In this document: positions 1 through 6,480 of the stretch, one piece after another
Layout of the letters: the number at the start of each line of letters is the position of its first letter
Numbering within the stretch: position 1 is the first letter of the stretch
Assembly (NCBI GenBank): GCA_020630455.1
Contig: JAHDBK010000093.1
Coordinates: 2,451-10,128 of the forward strand
Length of the DNA: 7,678 bases
Reading direction: 5' to 3'
Origin: Saprospiraceae bacterium
GTDB taxonomy: Bacteria > Bacteroidota > Bacteroidia > Chitinophagales > Saprospiraceae
Program-made: the position numbers and the translations under genes
The notes under the pieces: generated by a model
The model's database searches: none
What the model saw: the letters and a program-made list of their open reading frames with translations, nothing else
What the model was told of the DNA's origin: nothing

Positions 1-19
1 GTCAAAATGTAATTTTTTT

Positions 20-61
20 CAGTTATCAGTAAAACAGTTATCAGTTATCAGTTATCAGTTA
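20..61. repeat. Heptamer tandem repeat (CAGTTAT)n
   Basis: A 7-bp unit CAGTTAT is repeated head to tail about 3.9 times at 35-61. A further partial run, CAGTTATCAGT, lies at 20-30, separated by AAAA. It sits about 125 bp beyond the trmD stop codon, outside any gene. It resembles the short tandemly repeated heptamers known from some cyanobacterial genomes, but any relationship is only by appearance. Such arrays vary in copy number by slippage. The array may continue in related form to the left of the window. Confidence 0.85.
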
Positions 62-80
62 AGATATTTATAATAATATT

Positions 81-106
81 AAAAATAAAGAAATTTCTTT
101 ATTTTT
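81..106. repeat. Perfect 26-bp palindrome, copy 1 of a three-copy family
   Basis: Positions 81-106 equal their own reverse complement over all 26 bases, centred on GAAATTTC. The core differs by one central base from the 20-bp palindromes at 888-907 and 5677-5696. It lies 80 nt beyond the trmD stop codon in the direction of trmD transcription. Read on the minus strand it ends in TTTATTTTTAAT, so it could act as a weak intrinsic terminator for trmD. There is no GC-rich stem, so termination strength is doubtful. Confidence 0.7.
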
Positions 107-186
107 GTGATTTATATAGCAAAAAAAATGCCTAATTATCTTTATAATTTATTCAATTCTCTATACTCTGTACTTCTACACAACAC

Positions 187-864
187 TTAATCCTCTAATA
201 AATCAGGTCTTCTTTCTTGGGTGCGTTTCATTGCTTGTTGATGCCTCCATTCTTCTATTTTTTTAAAATTGCCTGATAATAAGACATCAGGTACTTTCCA
301 ACCTCTAAAATCGGATGGACGAGTATAGACAGGAGGCGATAATAAGTCATCTTGAAACGAATCGGTCAAAGCAGAGCTTTCATCACCAATTACTCCAGGG
401 ATTAATCTTCCAATAGAGTCTACCACTACTGCTGCGGCTAATTCACCACCAGAAAGTACATAATCACCTATAGAAATTTCTAGCGTAATATATTGTTCTC
501 TTATGCGTTCGTCAATACCTTTGTAATGACCACAAATTATAAGAATATTATTTAATAATGATAATCTATTAGCTGTTTTTTGGTCATATCTTTTTCCATC
601 AGGAGTCATAAAGATGATTTCATCATAATCTCTTTGGCTTTTAAATTCTTCAATACAATTCGCCAAAGGTTCGCACATCATGACCATACCTGCTCCACCT
701 CCAAATTGATAATCATCTAATTGTTGATGTTTACCGATGCCCCAATCTCTAAGTGAATGAGTATAGACCTCTAATAAGCCTTTGTCCTTCGCTCTTTTCA
801 TTATAGAATGAGCAAAAGCACTGTCCATTAATTGAGGAATCGCTGATATAATATCTATACGCAT
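187..864 (-). CDS. trmD: tRNA (guanine-37-N1)-methyltransferase TrmD
   Basis: TrmD uses S-adenosylmethionine to methylate N1 of G37, next to the anticodon, in tRNAs reading codons with a leading C or the CGG codon. This prevents +1 frameshifting, and the gene is normally essential. The 225-aa product has the usual length for the catalytic part and most of the C-terminal domain. Visible SPOUT trefoil-knot motifs are CGHYKGIDER (111-120), IGDYVLSGGEL (132-142) and DSIGRLIPGV (149-158); DSF at 168-170 supplies the expected catalytic Asp. YTRP (180-183) and the basic C-terminus fit tRNA contacts. The start is an ATG beginning the typical MRIDIIS strand. It is last in the minus-strand block, 71 nt after the GNAT gene, without the rpsP, rimM or rplS neighbours common in other phyla. 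A TATTTTTG box (minus strand, 922-915) may give it its own promoter, but no -33 element is seen. Confidence 0.97.
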   Translation of the reverse strand: MRIDIISAIPQLMDSAFAHSIMKRAKDKGLLEVYTHSLRDWGIGKHQQLDDYQFGGGAGMVMMCEPLANCIEEFKSQRDYDEIIFMTPDGKRYDQKTANRLSLLNNILIICGHYKGIDERIREQYITLEISIGDYVLSGGELAAAVVVDSIGRLIPGVIGDESSALTDSFQDDLLSPPVYTRPSDFRGWKVPDVLLSGNFKKIEEWRHQQAMKRTQERRPDLLED

Positions 865-887
865 TATTTATTATTACAATTATTAAA

Positions 888-907
888 AATAAAGAAAATT
901 CTTTATT
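888..907. repeat. 20-bp palindromic hairpin, copy 2 of a three-copy family
   Basis: AATAAAGAAAATTCTTTATT pairs as nine base pairs around a central AA, or eight around a four-base loop. The 23 nt at 888-910 are identical to 5677-5699. It lies 28 nt beyond the stop codon of the acetyltransferase gene and, on the minus strand, is followed by a T-rich run. It sits between that gene and trmD, so it may act as a partial terminator or an RNA processing/stability hairpin within the transcript. Confidence 0.7.
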
Positions 908-935
908 ATTGATACAAAAATATAAAATATACTGT

Positions 936-1472
936 CTAAAAATTTATCTCATACCAAACACAATTCTCTAACACAGGATAATCTTTTAATTTAGGATGTT
1001 TAAAAACACCTTTTTTCTGCATTCCAATTTTTTTCATTACATTTTCAGAAGGAGTATTTTGCAATGTACAAACGGCTACTATTCTATTTAAATTTAAATC
1101 ATTAAAAGCATAATCGAGGCATCTTTTAGCTCCTTCAGTAGCATAACCATTTCCCCAAGCAGAAGGTTTCAATCGCCAACCTATATCTGTACAAGGGTTG
1201 AATGTTGTTTCATAAATTTGATATGCTAATCCGATAAAACCTATTAACTCTTTAGTTTCCAATATTTCTACGGCGAAGTAATTATATTGATGTTGATTAA
1301 AATGTGCTTGTAGTCTATGAATGAAAGAAGTCGTTTCTTCTTTGGTCAAAGTACTTGGAAAATGCTCCATTACTTGAGGATTGGCATTAATCTCTGCAAA
1401 GTCATCTAAATCATTTATAGACCAATTGCGAAAACCCAATCTAGCTGAAGTAAATATATATTGATTATTCAA
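936..1472 (-). CDS. GNAT family N-acetyltransferase (RimJ/RimL type)
   Basis: A 178-aa single-domain acetyltransferase that would transfer acetyl from acetyl-CoA to an amine. The substrate is unknown; the family includes ribosomal-protein N-terminal acetylases (RimJ, RimL) and many small-molecule enzymes. The first strand, TSARLGFRNWS (8-18), matches the TxRLxLR opening. The pyrophosphate-binding loop is AWGNGYAT (105-112), and the QNTPSENVMKKIGM segment (138-151) is the usual late helix. The end (HPKLKDYP...VWYEI) is typical of the RimJ-like subgroup. The only possible start is a TTG at 1472: an in-frame TAA lies three codons upstream, and the next ATG would remove 34 residues including the first strand. 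The start is 18 nt after the batB stop, so the gene is probably co-transcribed with the Bat genes, with no obvious functional tie. Confidence 0.88.
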   Translation of the reverse strand: MNNQYIFTSARLGFRNWSINDLDDFAEINANPQVMEHFPSTLTKEETTSFIHRLQAHFNQHQYNYFAVEILETKELIGFIGLAYQIYETTFNPCTDIGWRLKPSAWGNGYATEGAKRCLDYAFNDLNLNRIVAVCTLQNTPSENVMKKIGMQKKGVFKHPKLKDYPVLENCVWYEINF

Positions 1473-1490
1473 ATATTGAAATTAAAATTA

Positions 1491-2519
1491 TTAACTAAAA
1501 ATATCCTTATCGGATAAAATACGTTGAGTTTTATTTGAAATTAAAAATTCAAAAATAAGAAACAGAATTGCTGGAATGATAAAAATCCAAAAATAGCTTT
1601 CATACTCATCGAACATCCGTTCTTCAAATTCTCTTTTTTCGACTTCACTTATTCGTCTTTCTAATGCTTTAAGAATAGCATCTTCTCCCGATATAATATT
1701 ATAATAATCTCCTCCTCCACTTTCAGCAACTTGCCTCATAAAATCTTCATTTATTTTAGTGCGAACGAGTTCGCCATATTGGTCTCTTTTTTGGTCTATA
1801 TACCCCCCAAACTCTACAGGGATATTGGCTCCATTTGTAGTACCAGCACCTACTGTAAAGATGAGCATTCCTCTACTATTGGCATCTTTAGCTGCTTGAA
1901 GAGAATTTTCATTGTGATTTTCACCATCAGAAATAAAGATAAGTGCTTTGTATTTATCTTCATCTTGTTCAAATGCTAATTCAGCCAAATCAATTGCTGA
2001 CTCAAAAGATGTTCCTTGTGTCAAAATTTGCTGAGGATTAGCTGATTCTATGAATAATTTAGCAGCAGAATAATCAATAGTCAAAGGCATGTGAATGTGT
2101 GCTGTACCCGCAAAAATAATCACCCCTACTCTATTTCCCTTGAGTTTTTCTATTAATTTTTCTGCAAATTTTTTAGAACGTTCCAAGCGATTAGGAGCCA
2201 AGTCCTTTGCGTTCATACTGACTGATACATCTAAGGCTATAAATACATCCGAACCTTTTCTTTGTATTTTTTCTCTTTTAGTTCCCCATTGAGGATTAGA
2301 CCAAGCAAAAGACATGAAAAGAATAGTCAAAGCTATTAAAATAAATTTTAGCCACTGTCTTACTTGAGAATGGAAAGGCATCATTTGTTGTAAAACGGCT
2401 TCATTCCCCCAATTAGATAATACTTTTTTACGCCAATGTCTTACATACATAAACAAGGCTAAAAGTACAATAACTGCCAAAGCAGCTAATAGATATTTTG
2501 GTTCTTCTAATCTAAACAT
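1491..2519 (-). CDS. batB: BatB-like von Willebrand factor A membrane protein
   Basis: A 342-aa inner-membrane protein with a VWA domain, like BatB of the Bacteroidota Bat (aerotolerance) operon. The family is thought to form envelope complexes that aid survival under stress; the exact activity is unsettled. Two hydrophobic segments (about 10-25 and 57-73) precede the VWA domain and a third (309-327) follows it. The metal-binding MIDAS site is complete: DVSVS (D97, S99, S101), T170 in GTS and D198 in SDGEN. The last transmembrane segment is followed by a short charged tail. The ATG at 2519 is separated from the batA stop by one base, so translation is likely coupled. Assignment to BatB rather than a second BatA rests on gene order. 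Unlike many BatB proteins it is not followed by a TPR protein (BatC); an acetyltransferase comes next. Confidence 0.9.
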   Translation of the reverse strand: MFRLEEPKYLLAALAVIVLLALFMYVRHWRKKVLSNWGNEAVLQQMMPFHSQVRQWLKFILIALTILFMSFAWSNPQWGTKREKIQRKGSDVFIALDVSVSMNAKDLAPNRLERSKKFAEKLIEKLKGNRVGVIIFAGTAHIHMPLTIDYSAAKLFIESANPQQILTQGTSFESAIDLAELAFEQDEDKYKALIFISDGENHNENSLQAAKDANSRGMLIFTVGAGTTNGANIPVEFGGYIDQKRDQYGELVRTKINEDFMRQVAESGGGDYYNIISGEDAILKALERRISEVEKREFEERMFDEYESYFWIFIIPAILFLIFEFLISNKTQRILSDKDIFS

Positions 2520-2520
2520 A

Positions 2521-3516
2521 TTAAGGTAATGATTTCAATACTGTATATTTCAATATCATTTCAAACATTAATAATATAAATGCCCATTTTAAAAATTGGT
2601 GAAAAATTTCCGTTTTAATATCAATATAAGTGATTTGAAATTCTGTTTTTTCTAATTTATCAATTTCATCATAAATTTCTTGTAAACGTTCATTATTGGT
2701 TGCACGGTAATATTTACCGCCTGTCATATCCGACATTTTCACCAATAATTGCTCATCTATTTCTACAGGAACTAATCCAAATTGATATTCTCCATTAAAA
2801 TTCCTTCTAATTGGAGCTAGTGCTTCTCCCATTGTACCTACTCCGATAGTATATATTTTGATACCCAATGTTTTTGCCATATTGGCTGCATCAATAGGAT
2901 CGTAGTATCCCGCATTATTCATACCATCTGTCAATAAAACGATGACTTTTGATTCAGATTCATTTTCTTTGATTCTATTTACTGCTGTTGCCAATCCCAT
3001 CCCAATAGCTGTTCCATCCTCTAAAATCCCACATTGTATATGAGATAGGAAATCGTGCAGGATTCTATAATCTGTAGTCAAAGGACAAGAAGTGTAGGCT
3101 TCTCCAGAGAAAGCGACTAGACCGATTCTATCAAAATCTCTTTTATCTACAAAATCTGCTGCTACTTTTTTTGATGCTTCTAATCTATCAGGCTTAAAAT
3201 CTTTTGCCAACATACTACTTGACAAGTCCATCACAAGCATAATGTCTATTCCTTCTCCTTTAATTTCTTGTTCTGTATCAATTTTTTGAGGGCGAGCGAG
3301 TGCAATAATTAGAAATGCAATACTCAAATATCTCAACAAGGGCAACAAATACATTTTGGCTAATCCTCTTAAAGAATGTCCTTCTACGGTATGTAGATTA
3401 GATATTTTAAAATGAGTATAATATTTGGGATATAGAAACCTGTAATATACAAATGCCAATATAGGTATTAATATTAATAAAAATAATACCCAACAATACG
3501 CAAAATGTATGTTCAT
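2521..3516 (-). CDS. batA: BatA-like von Willebrand factor A membrane protein
   Basis: A 331-aa membrane protein with the layout of BatA: hydrophobic segments at about 9-25 and 58-74, a VWA domain, and a last membrane segment at about 308-326. The MIDAS metal site is intact: DLSSS (D97, S99, S101), T169 in DGTA and D197 in TDGMN. It is spaced as in the neighbouring BatB, so the two are tandem paralogues that may assemble together. I chose the ATG at 3516, four nt after the upstream stop codon, because MNIHFAYCWVLFLL begins directly with the first membrane helix as in other family members. ATG codons at 3531 and 3537 and a TTG at 3540 are in frame but would overlap the upstream gene and add a polar stretch. 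A role in oxygen or envelope stress tolerance is inferred from the family name and was not seen here. Confidence 0.9.
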   Translation of the reverse strand: MNIHFAYCWVLFLLILIPILAFVYYRFLYPKYYTHFKISNLHTVEGHSLRGLAKMYLLPLLRYLSIAFLIIALARPQKIDTEQEIKGEGIDIMLVMDLSSSMLAKDFKPDRLEASKKVAADFVDKRDFDRIGLVAFSGEAYTSCPLTTDYRILHDFLSHIQCGILEDGTAIGMGLATAVNRIKENESESKVIVLLTDGMNNAGYYDPIDAANMAKTLGIKIYTIGVGTMGEALAPIRRNFNGEYQFGLVPVEIDEQLLVKMSDMTGGKYYRATNNERLQEIYDEIDKLEKTEFQITYIDIKTEIFHQFLKWAFILLMFEMILKYTVLKSLP

Positions 3517-3520
3517 AATA

Positions 3521-4483
3521 TTACAGTCCATCGGCATCAAAATCTTCTTTAATGATTTCTATTTTCTTAGTATTTTTTACAAATCTATATGCATCTTCTA
3601 TGATTTGCTGATGTTTTTCTTCGTTTGGTTTTACTTTTGCAAATTTAACCATATCGGCATCTGTCAAAATATTCCTTAAGGTTTCCAAATTATATTTATC
3701 CATTTCTGGATGTTTTTTTAGATTAGGAATGATTTCAAAGGTAACATCTTCAACGGCATTGACTTCAAATCTATTTTCGATATATTCTCTACAAATCAAG
3801 GATACTTGAGCATAATATTCTTTGACTTGATTATTCTGCCACAATTCTTGTTTTAGCAAATCATCTAATTTTTGCTTGGCTATTTCGTGGGCAGGTAATT
3901 GAGGTTGAATCACTTCAGGAATGGCTTCTTCCTTGGATTTCATATTTTTAATTCTAGACCGAATGAAAAGGAAAAGGAAAAATGCAAGAATAGCGACTAA
4001 AGGTATAGCCGCAAATTTTAAGTAATCTCTCCAGTTCCTTTTTTCATCTAAAATATCTTTAATAGGCAATAAATTTTCAGATAAATTTACTGGATGAACA
4101 TCTAAGACTACAGAATTAGAAGTTGCTTTATACAATTGATTGTCTAGTTGTATATCAAATTCAACACCTGGAATTACATAAGTACCAGAGTCATAACTAG
4201 AGATTTGAAGAGATTGTTTAAAATACTTTGCTCCTGTTTGTTGGCTAGTTATATTTTTTAATGAATAAATATTTAATAAGTCTACATATTCTAAGGAGTC
4301 ATATACCCCTTGATAAGCTACATTTTTAATTTGAGCATCTTCGGGCATATAGATATTATAATGGACTAAAACCTGATCTCCTATTAAGATTTGAAGTGTA
4401 TCTAAATAGGCATCAACTTTAATTTGTGCATTGCTATTCAACACACAAGATATTCCTAATATTAATAAGAAGATTTTTCTCAT
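3521..4483 (-). CDS. BatD-like / DUF4381-type membrane protein upstream of batA
   Basis: A 320-aa protein with an N-terminal signal peptide (residues 1-19, likely cut after SNA), a predicted periplasmic beta-rich region (about 20-150), one transmembrane helix (about 155-175) with basic residues RSRIKNMKSK after it, and a cytoplasmic helical domain (about 197-305). The latter holds LDDLLKQELWQNNQVKEYYAQVS and REYIENRF in two adjoining stretches, the pattern seen in the C-terminal part of DUF4381 and BatD-related proteins encoded beside VWA genes. Full BatD proteins are much longer (roughly 500-600 aa), so this is the short partner commonly encoded directly before batA. It is the first gene of the operon and ends four nt before the preferred batA start. 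In most Bacteroidota a MoxR ATPase and a DUF58 gene come before it; here it begins the operon. It may couple the VWA proteins to that ATPase if it is encoded elsewhere. Confidence 0.75.
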   Translation of the reverse strand: MRKIFLLILGISCVLNSNAQIKVDAYLDTLQILIGDQVLVHYNIYMPEDAQIKNVAYQGVYDSLEYVDLLNIYSLKNITSQQTGAKYFKQSLQISSYDSGTYVIPGVEFDIQLDNQLYKATSNSVVLDVHPVNLSENLLPIKDILDEKRNWRDYLKFAAIPLVAILAFFLFLFIRSRIKNMKSKEEAIPEVIQPQLPAHEIAKQKLDDLLKQELWQNNQVKEYYAQVSLICREYIENRFEVNAVEDVTFEIIPNLKKHPEMDKYNLETLRNILTDADMVKFAKVKPNEEKHQQIIEDAYRFVKNTKKIEIIKEDFDADGL

Positions 4484-4696
4484 AAATTACATTAGAATCA
4501 AATAATTTATTATTAATAATACTATACGGACAGCGAAGTTCGTAAATGAACGCTTATAATGAAAATATTTTAACGGATTTTAATATTTTTTATAATAGAA
4601 ATATATAATTTTTGTATATGATACAATAAAATAGGACTAAAGAATCAATATTCTAAAGAGATTATTATTTTTGCATTTCAAGACATATCATCTGTT
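4484..4696. other. Divergent intergenic region between bat operon and methyltransferase
   Basis: These 213 bp must hold both divergent promoters. For the rightward gene a -7 box is visible at 4666-4673. For the leftward bat operon no match to TAnnTTTG is found; the nearest is ATTATTTG, read on the minus strand from 4506 to 4499. A short GTTC/GAAC inverted pair at 4538-4551 is too small to assign. No small gene is supported. Confidence 0.6.
4666..4673 (+). promoter_or_regulatory. Candidate -7 promoter box for the methyltransferase gene
   Basis: TATTTTTG fits the Bacteroidota -7 consensus TAnnTTTG and lies 23 nt before the ATG at 4697, giving a leader of only about 17 nt. No TTG is present at the expected -33 spacing, so the site is weak or needs an activator. 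The motif also arises often by chance in AT-rich DNA. Confidence 0.4.
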
Positions 4697-5623
4697 ATGA
4701 ATAAATCAGAATTAAAAAAATATATACAAAATACAGAAATAATACTCGGTAAAGATTGGTTAGATAAAGCCACTTCTGAGCCTCAAGATATTTCTTCTTA
4801 TTATAAAAAACTACGTGGCTTCTATCATCGGATGCATTCTCCTGATGGAGCGATGCATTTTCCTATTAAAGATTTAGAAAATGGGAGTTCACATAAAGAA
4901 GGTTTGATGTATCATGTTTTGTATTTAGATAAAATAATAAAGAAAAATCTTTATAAAAAGGTAGTTGAATTGGGTTGTGGAGTAGGTTTTAATATTATAG
5001 AGTTAGCTAGTTTAAATCCAGATTGTCAATTTGTAGGAATGGACTTGACTCCTGCTAATTTAAAAATTGCTCGCCAAAGGGCAAAAGAAAAAGGCGTCCG
5101 AAACGCTCAATTTGTAGAAGCTAATTTTGATACTAACATACCAATAGAGCAAGTAGATTTGTTTTTTGGTATAGAAGCCTTATGTCATTCAAAAGATATT
5201 CAATTTGTTTTTGAACAGGTCATCAATAAGTTGAATGAGAATGGTAAAATGATTATTTTCGATGGTTATGGTACTGAAAAATCAAGAGAAGCTGATGAAT
5301 GGGACATTAAAGCCGCTGATTATTTTTCAAAAGGATTTTTTCTTCCCTCACCGCAATATCTCAAAGATGTAACTTTAGCAGCGAAAGAAAGCGGATTTGA
5401 ACAAGTACATTTTACAGATTTTACCAAAAACATTTTATCCAATTTTGATAGATTCAAAGATGGGGTCAAAAAAGTATATCAATTTCCCCGTATTACTCGT
5501 TTTTTGATACGATTTAGAATCTTACCAATTGAAGTTTTTAGGCATTGCTTGGCTGGTTTATATGGTCCACATTTATTGGAGGAAGACTACGCTGTATATG
5601 CTAAACTAGAAATGGACAAATAA
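4697..5623 (+). CDS. Class I SAM-dependent methyltransferase, substrate unknown
   Basis: A 308-aa protein with a Rossmann-fold methyltransferase domain. Motif I is VVELGCGVGFN (89-99), and the acidic residue that binds the SAM ribose is D116 in FVGMDLT. Further motifs are ANFD (142-145), IEALCHSKD (159-167) and the post-motif strand GKMIIFDGYG (183-192). The IEALCH and FDGYG segments recall small-molecule enzymes such as sterol, tocopherol or glycine/sarcosine methyltransferases (Methyltransf_11 type), but similarity at this level does not fix the substrate. The N-terminal 80 residues are a helical extension with HRMHSPDGAMHF (44-55). The C-terminal 100 residues are basic and aromatic, with an RFLIRFRILP stretch (268-277) that may touch the membrane or a lipid substrate. 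It stands alone, divergent from the bat operon, with a canonical ATG. No neighbour hints at a pathway. Confidence 0.85.
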   Translation: MNKSELKKYIQNTEIILGKDWLDKATSEPQDISSYYKKLRGFYHRMHSPDGAMHFPIKDLENGSSHKEGLMYHVLYLDKIIKKNLYKKVVELGCGVGFNIIELASLNPDCQFVGMDLTPANLKIARQRAKEKGVRNAQFVEANFDTNIPIEQVDLFFGIEALCHSKDIQFVFEQVINKLNENGKMIIFDGYGTEKSREADEWDIKAADYFSKGFFLPSPQYLKDVTLAAKESGFEQVHFTDFTKNILSNFDRFKDGVKKVYQFPRITRFLIRFRILPIEVFRHCLAGLYGPHLLEEDYAVYAKLEMDK

Positions 5624-5672
5624 CGATATAAAAAACAAAAGACTTTTGATATTAAGCTTTTGAGCTACACAC

Positions 5673-5700
5673 AAATAATAAAGAAAATTCTTTATTATTT
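5673..5700. repeat. 28-bp palindromic hairpin, copy 3 of a three-copy family; possible terminator
   Basis: A perfect 13-bp inverted repeat (5673-5685 with 5688-5700) around a central AA, containing the same 20-bp core AATAAAGAAAATTCTTTATT as copy 2. It lies 49 nt beyond the methyltransferase stop codon. A second tiny hairpin, CAAAAGACTTTTG, lies between them at 5636-5648. Placement 3' of the gene suggests a transcript end or RNA stability element. The T-run after it is short and broken (TTATTATTTCATT), so it is not a classic intrinsic terminator. Confidence 0.7.
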
Positions 5701-5703
5701 CAT

Positions 5704-5867
5704 TAGACGCTATTACGAAATATTGATTATAGCTAAATTGTCTTTTTAATGATATTCTTCGTTATTCCTCTCAACCATAGCTAAGGCTATGCTTTTCGAG
5801 TAATGCCTCGACTATAATTAAAAATACTAATTTATCTTTCATAAAAAACTTTTCGTAATAAGGTCTA
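5704..5867. mobile_element. 164-bp imperfect inverted-repeat element (MITE-like candidate)
   Basis: The ends form a 17-bp terminal inverted repeat with 15 matches: TAGACGCTATTACGAAA (5704-5720) against TTTCGTAATAAGGTCTA (5851-5867). Inside, 5734-5757 pairs with 5810-5834 at about 21 of 24 positions with one bulge. The tip is a perfect hairpin CATAGC/GCTATG (5776-5781 and 5786-5791), with an irregular partly paired stretch between. The whole unit can therefore fold as one long interrupted hairpin in DNA or RNA. Both ends carry TA, compatible with the TA target duplication of IS630/Tc1-type elements, though in AT-rich DNA this is weak. It holds no protein gene. It could be a non-autonomous transposon, a REP/BIME-like repeat or a structured RNA; the first is preferred by shape only. 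Confidence 0.5.
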
Positions 5868-5940
5868 TTAAATCAGTACATAATTATTGTTATCTAATAA
5901 CTAAAAGTTTATTAAAACTAATAATAATATTATCAATCTA
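5868..5940. other. Spacer between the inverted-repeat element and the RRM gene promoter
   Basis: This is the remaining featureless part of the gene-free stretch 5624-6138. It is AT-rich, has no open frame with coding character on either strand, and shows no repeat shared with the rest of the window. The other parts of that stretch are described as separate entries. Confidence 0.6.
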
Positions 5941-5971
5941 TTGATATTTTGGTATAATAGTTCTATCTTTG
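5941..5971 (+). promoter_or_regulatory. Bacteroidota-type promoter of the first RRM gene
   Basis: TTG at 5941-5943 (-33 element) and TATCTTTG at 5964-5971 (-7 element, exact match to TAnnTTTG) are separated by 20 nt, the typical spacing for the primary sigma factor of this phylum. Transcription should start near 5978, leaving a leader of about 160 nt before the ATG at 6139. The same spacing occurs in the promoter of the paralogous RRM gene at 7496-7526. Confidence 0.75.
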
Positions 5972-6067
5972 CACCGTTATAAAACGCGACCTGCAATTTT
6001 AGGTTTAATTTTTTCTTTCCTTATTAGCATATCGAATTAAATAATTTCTCTTTTCATTATCGGTCTT

Positions 6068-6126
6068 GATTTATAATCTTAAACTTGCCTAGTAGATTAT
6101 AATCTAAAAGGTTTTTTATTTTTTTT
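6068..6126 (+). promoter_or_regulatory. Leader with two mutually exclusive hairpins and a U-tract (attenuator-like)
   Basis: In the long leader of the first RRM gene, GATTTATAATCT (6068-6079) can pair with AGATTATAATC (6094-6104), 11 bp with one bulged T and a 14-nt loop. Alternatively CCT and AGAT (within 6088-6098) can pair with ATCT and AGG (within 6102-6111), a smaller hairpin followed at once by T6-A-T8 (6112-6126), which looks like a weak intrinsic terminator. The two share 6094-6104 and cannot both form. That is the geometry of an attenuator or an RNA thermometer, but the stems are AT-rich and no experiment supports it. Confidence 0.35.
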
Positions 6127-6138
6127 AAATTTTTTATT

Positions 6139-6459
6139 ATGAATATTTTTGTAGCAAAACTCGATTACAGTACAGATTCTGATACTTTACAAAGAGTTTT
6201 TGAACAGTATGGTGAAGTAACATCATGCAAAATCATTTTTGACAAATTCAGTAATCGTTCAAAAGGATTTGGATTTGTTGAGATGGACAATCAAGATGAG
6301 GCAATGAGTGCAATCGAAGCCTTAAATGATTCTGAATTAGATGGAAGAAATATTGTAGTTAAAGTAGCGGAAGATCGTCCTAGCCGTTCTAACAATAATA
6401 GAAACAGCCGTAATTCTTTTAATAAAAATAACAACTACAACAGAAATAATCGTTGGTAG
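6139..6459 (+). CDS. Small RRM-domain RNA-binding protein, Asn/Arg-rich tail
   Basis: A 106-aa single-RRM protein. RNP2 is IFVAKL (3-8) and RNP1 is KGFGFVEM (42-49), with the aromatic residues F4, F44 and F46 that stack on RNA bases all present. The fold runs to about residue 77. The tail (78-106) is almost only Asn, Arg and Ser with a few aromatics (NNYNRNNRW), likely disordered and RNA-binding. Such proteins are widespread in Bacteroidota and cyanobacteria and are thought to bind single-stranded RNA after transcription, in a phylum where Hfq is often missing. Individual targets are unknown. The ATG follows a T-rich leader, with no Shine-Dalgarno sequence. It is transcribed from its own promoter and ends 22 nt before a strong terminator. 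A paralogue with 43 of the first 70 residues identical by eye lies convergently downstream. Confidence 0.93.
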   Translation: MNIFVAKLDYSTDSDTLQRVFEQYGEVTSCKIIFDKFSNRSKGFGFVEMDNQDEAMSAIEALNDSELDGRNIVVKVAEDRPSRSNNNRNSRNSFNKNNNYNRNNRW

Positions 6460-6480
6460 TCTAATATTTTTATAGAATAA

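Noticed and set aside
20..61. Possible CRISPR remnant
   Set aside because: The units are 7 bp and contiguous with no spacers and no cas genes nearby; it is a simple tandem repeat.
100..107. TATTTTTG promoter-like box on the plus strand
   Set aside because: No plus-strand gene follows; the downstream DNA is the trmD 3' end. It is part of the palindrome and expected by chance in such AT-rich DNA.
915..922. TATTTTTG box on the minus strand upstream of trmD
   Set aside because: Not listed as a promoter because no TTG lies at the -33 position and the predicted start would fall within the palindrome at 888-907. It remains a weak possibility.
1731..2292. Two short plus-strand open frames opposite the BatB gene
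   Set aside because: They lie antisense to a well-supported VWA gene, have no recognisable motif, and lack promoter or start-site context.
4538..4551. GTTC/GAAC inverted pair in the divergent intergenic region as an operator
   Set aside because: Four base pairs around a six-base spacer are expected by chance, and no second copy exists near the other promoters.
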